DNA of 64,000 nt from Cupriavidus basilensis. GTDB lineage: Bacteria > Pseudomonadota > Gammaproteobacteria > Burkholderiales > Burkholderiaceae. Shown piece after piece: positions 63,830-64,000 of this stretch. Each line of letters starts with the position of its first letter. Within the stretch, counting starts at the first letter, position 1. Made by a program: the position numbers and the translations under genes. The notes under the pieces are model-generated. The model did no database searches. It saw only the letters and a list, made by a program, of their open reading frames with translations, and was not told the DNA's origin. Where the stretch lies: assembly GCF_000832305.1 (NCBI RefSeq), contig NZ_CP010537.1, positions 1,116,001 through 1,180,000 on the forward strand, given 5' to 3'.

Positions 63830-64000
63830 CTAGTGCGGCGTTCCATTGGTCCAGATGAAGGGCTTGGAGTTGGCTTTGGTGTTGTGGTGAGCGATGTCCA
63901 TCGTTGATGGTGTCGACCAGCTTCGGCATGATGCCGAGGTGGGCGTGAAGGCATCGCGCTGCAGGGTTGGTCGCGGTTTCTTTTCGCGGCGTTGGCTTTT
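63830..64000 (-). pseudogene. IS630-family transposase remnant (C-terminal fragment)
   Basis: Read on the minus strand, one frame ending at TAG 63830-63832 gives FTPTSAS followed by DIAHHNTKANSKPFIWTNGT. IS630-type transposases have FTPTSASW and, about 40 residues later, YxxxHNxxPKPFxWTKSA. Here the two motifs are joined with most of the sequence between missing, so it is a degenerate fragment. It continues off the right edge. Confidence 0.6.

Overview
The window is GC-rich DNA from a betaproteobacterium of the Burkholderiales, most likely Cupriavidus or a close Ralstonia relative. That reading rests on family resemblance only: a DUF802/DUF3348 gene pair, a 526-residue isocitrate lyase, a Bug-type tricarboxylate receptor, a glycine riboswitch and a bo3 oxidase operon of the betaproteobacterial kind. 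It looks like chromosome or chromid sequence rich in aromatic and organic-acid catabolism. It holds about 51 supportable protein genes, one tRNA, one riboswitch, three degenerate mobile-element remnants and many palindromic regulatory sites.

Layout. 1-1580: end of a DUF802 gene, a DUF3348 gene and tRNA-Thr(GGT). 1736-4725: a minus-strand operon of flavin monooxygenase, IclR regulator and extradiol dioxygenase. 5193-14695: a catabolic cluster on the minus strand. It has an MFS importer, a porin, a two-subunit molybdenum hydroxylase (IorAB type), a TetR regulator, and an operon of alpha-ketoglutarate dioxygenase, glutathione-dependent formaldehyde dehydrogenase and VOC protein. Three near-identical palindromes (half-site ATTGCCA, 4-bp spacer) precede the MFS, porin and dioxygenase genes, so these probably form one regulon of the local TetR protein. 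This is the most interesting system in the window.

14857-20875: an IS110 remnant, a small XRE regulator containing a 10-bp G/C homopolymer, a YdcF protein, a DnaQ-like exonuclease, an MpaB-type oxygenase, and a regulator-cioA-cioB operon for cyanide-insensitive bd oxidase. 21273-27835: aceA with its terminator, a truncated group II intron immediately after that terminator, tandem palindromes, a fumarase-superfamily lyase with a dicarboxylate symporter, and a drug-type MFS transporter. 27933-34538: LysR, fatty acid hydroxylase, ParB-like protein, diguanylate cyclase and ilvE.

34687-40014: a divergent IclR gene and an operon of enoyl-CoA hydratase, CaiB-type CoA transferase, acyl-CoA dehydrogenase and Bug receptor, consistent with uptake, CoA activation and beta-oxidation of an unknown acid. 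40407-49941: a YcaC-like hydrolase, a tandem glycine riboswitch ahead of a DadA-like dehydrogenase, a large MscS channel, an AraC regulator, two MFS transporters and a lone receiver protein. 50301-58057: a giant kinase-like sensor lacking its usual AAA ATPase module, a LuxR-type response regulator, an acyl-CoA dehydrogenase, a DUF2789 protein and a glutaredoxin-like protein. 58148-64000: cyoABCD, a divergent MocR regulator and an IS630 remnant.
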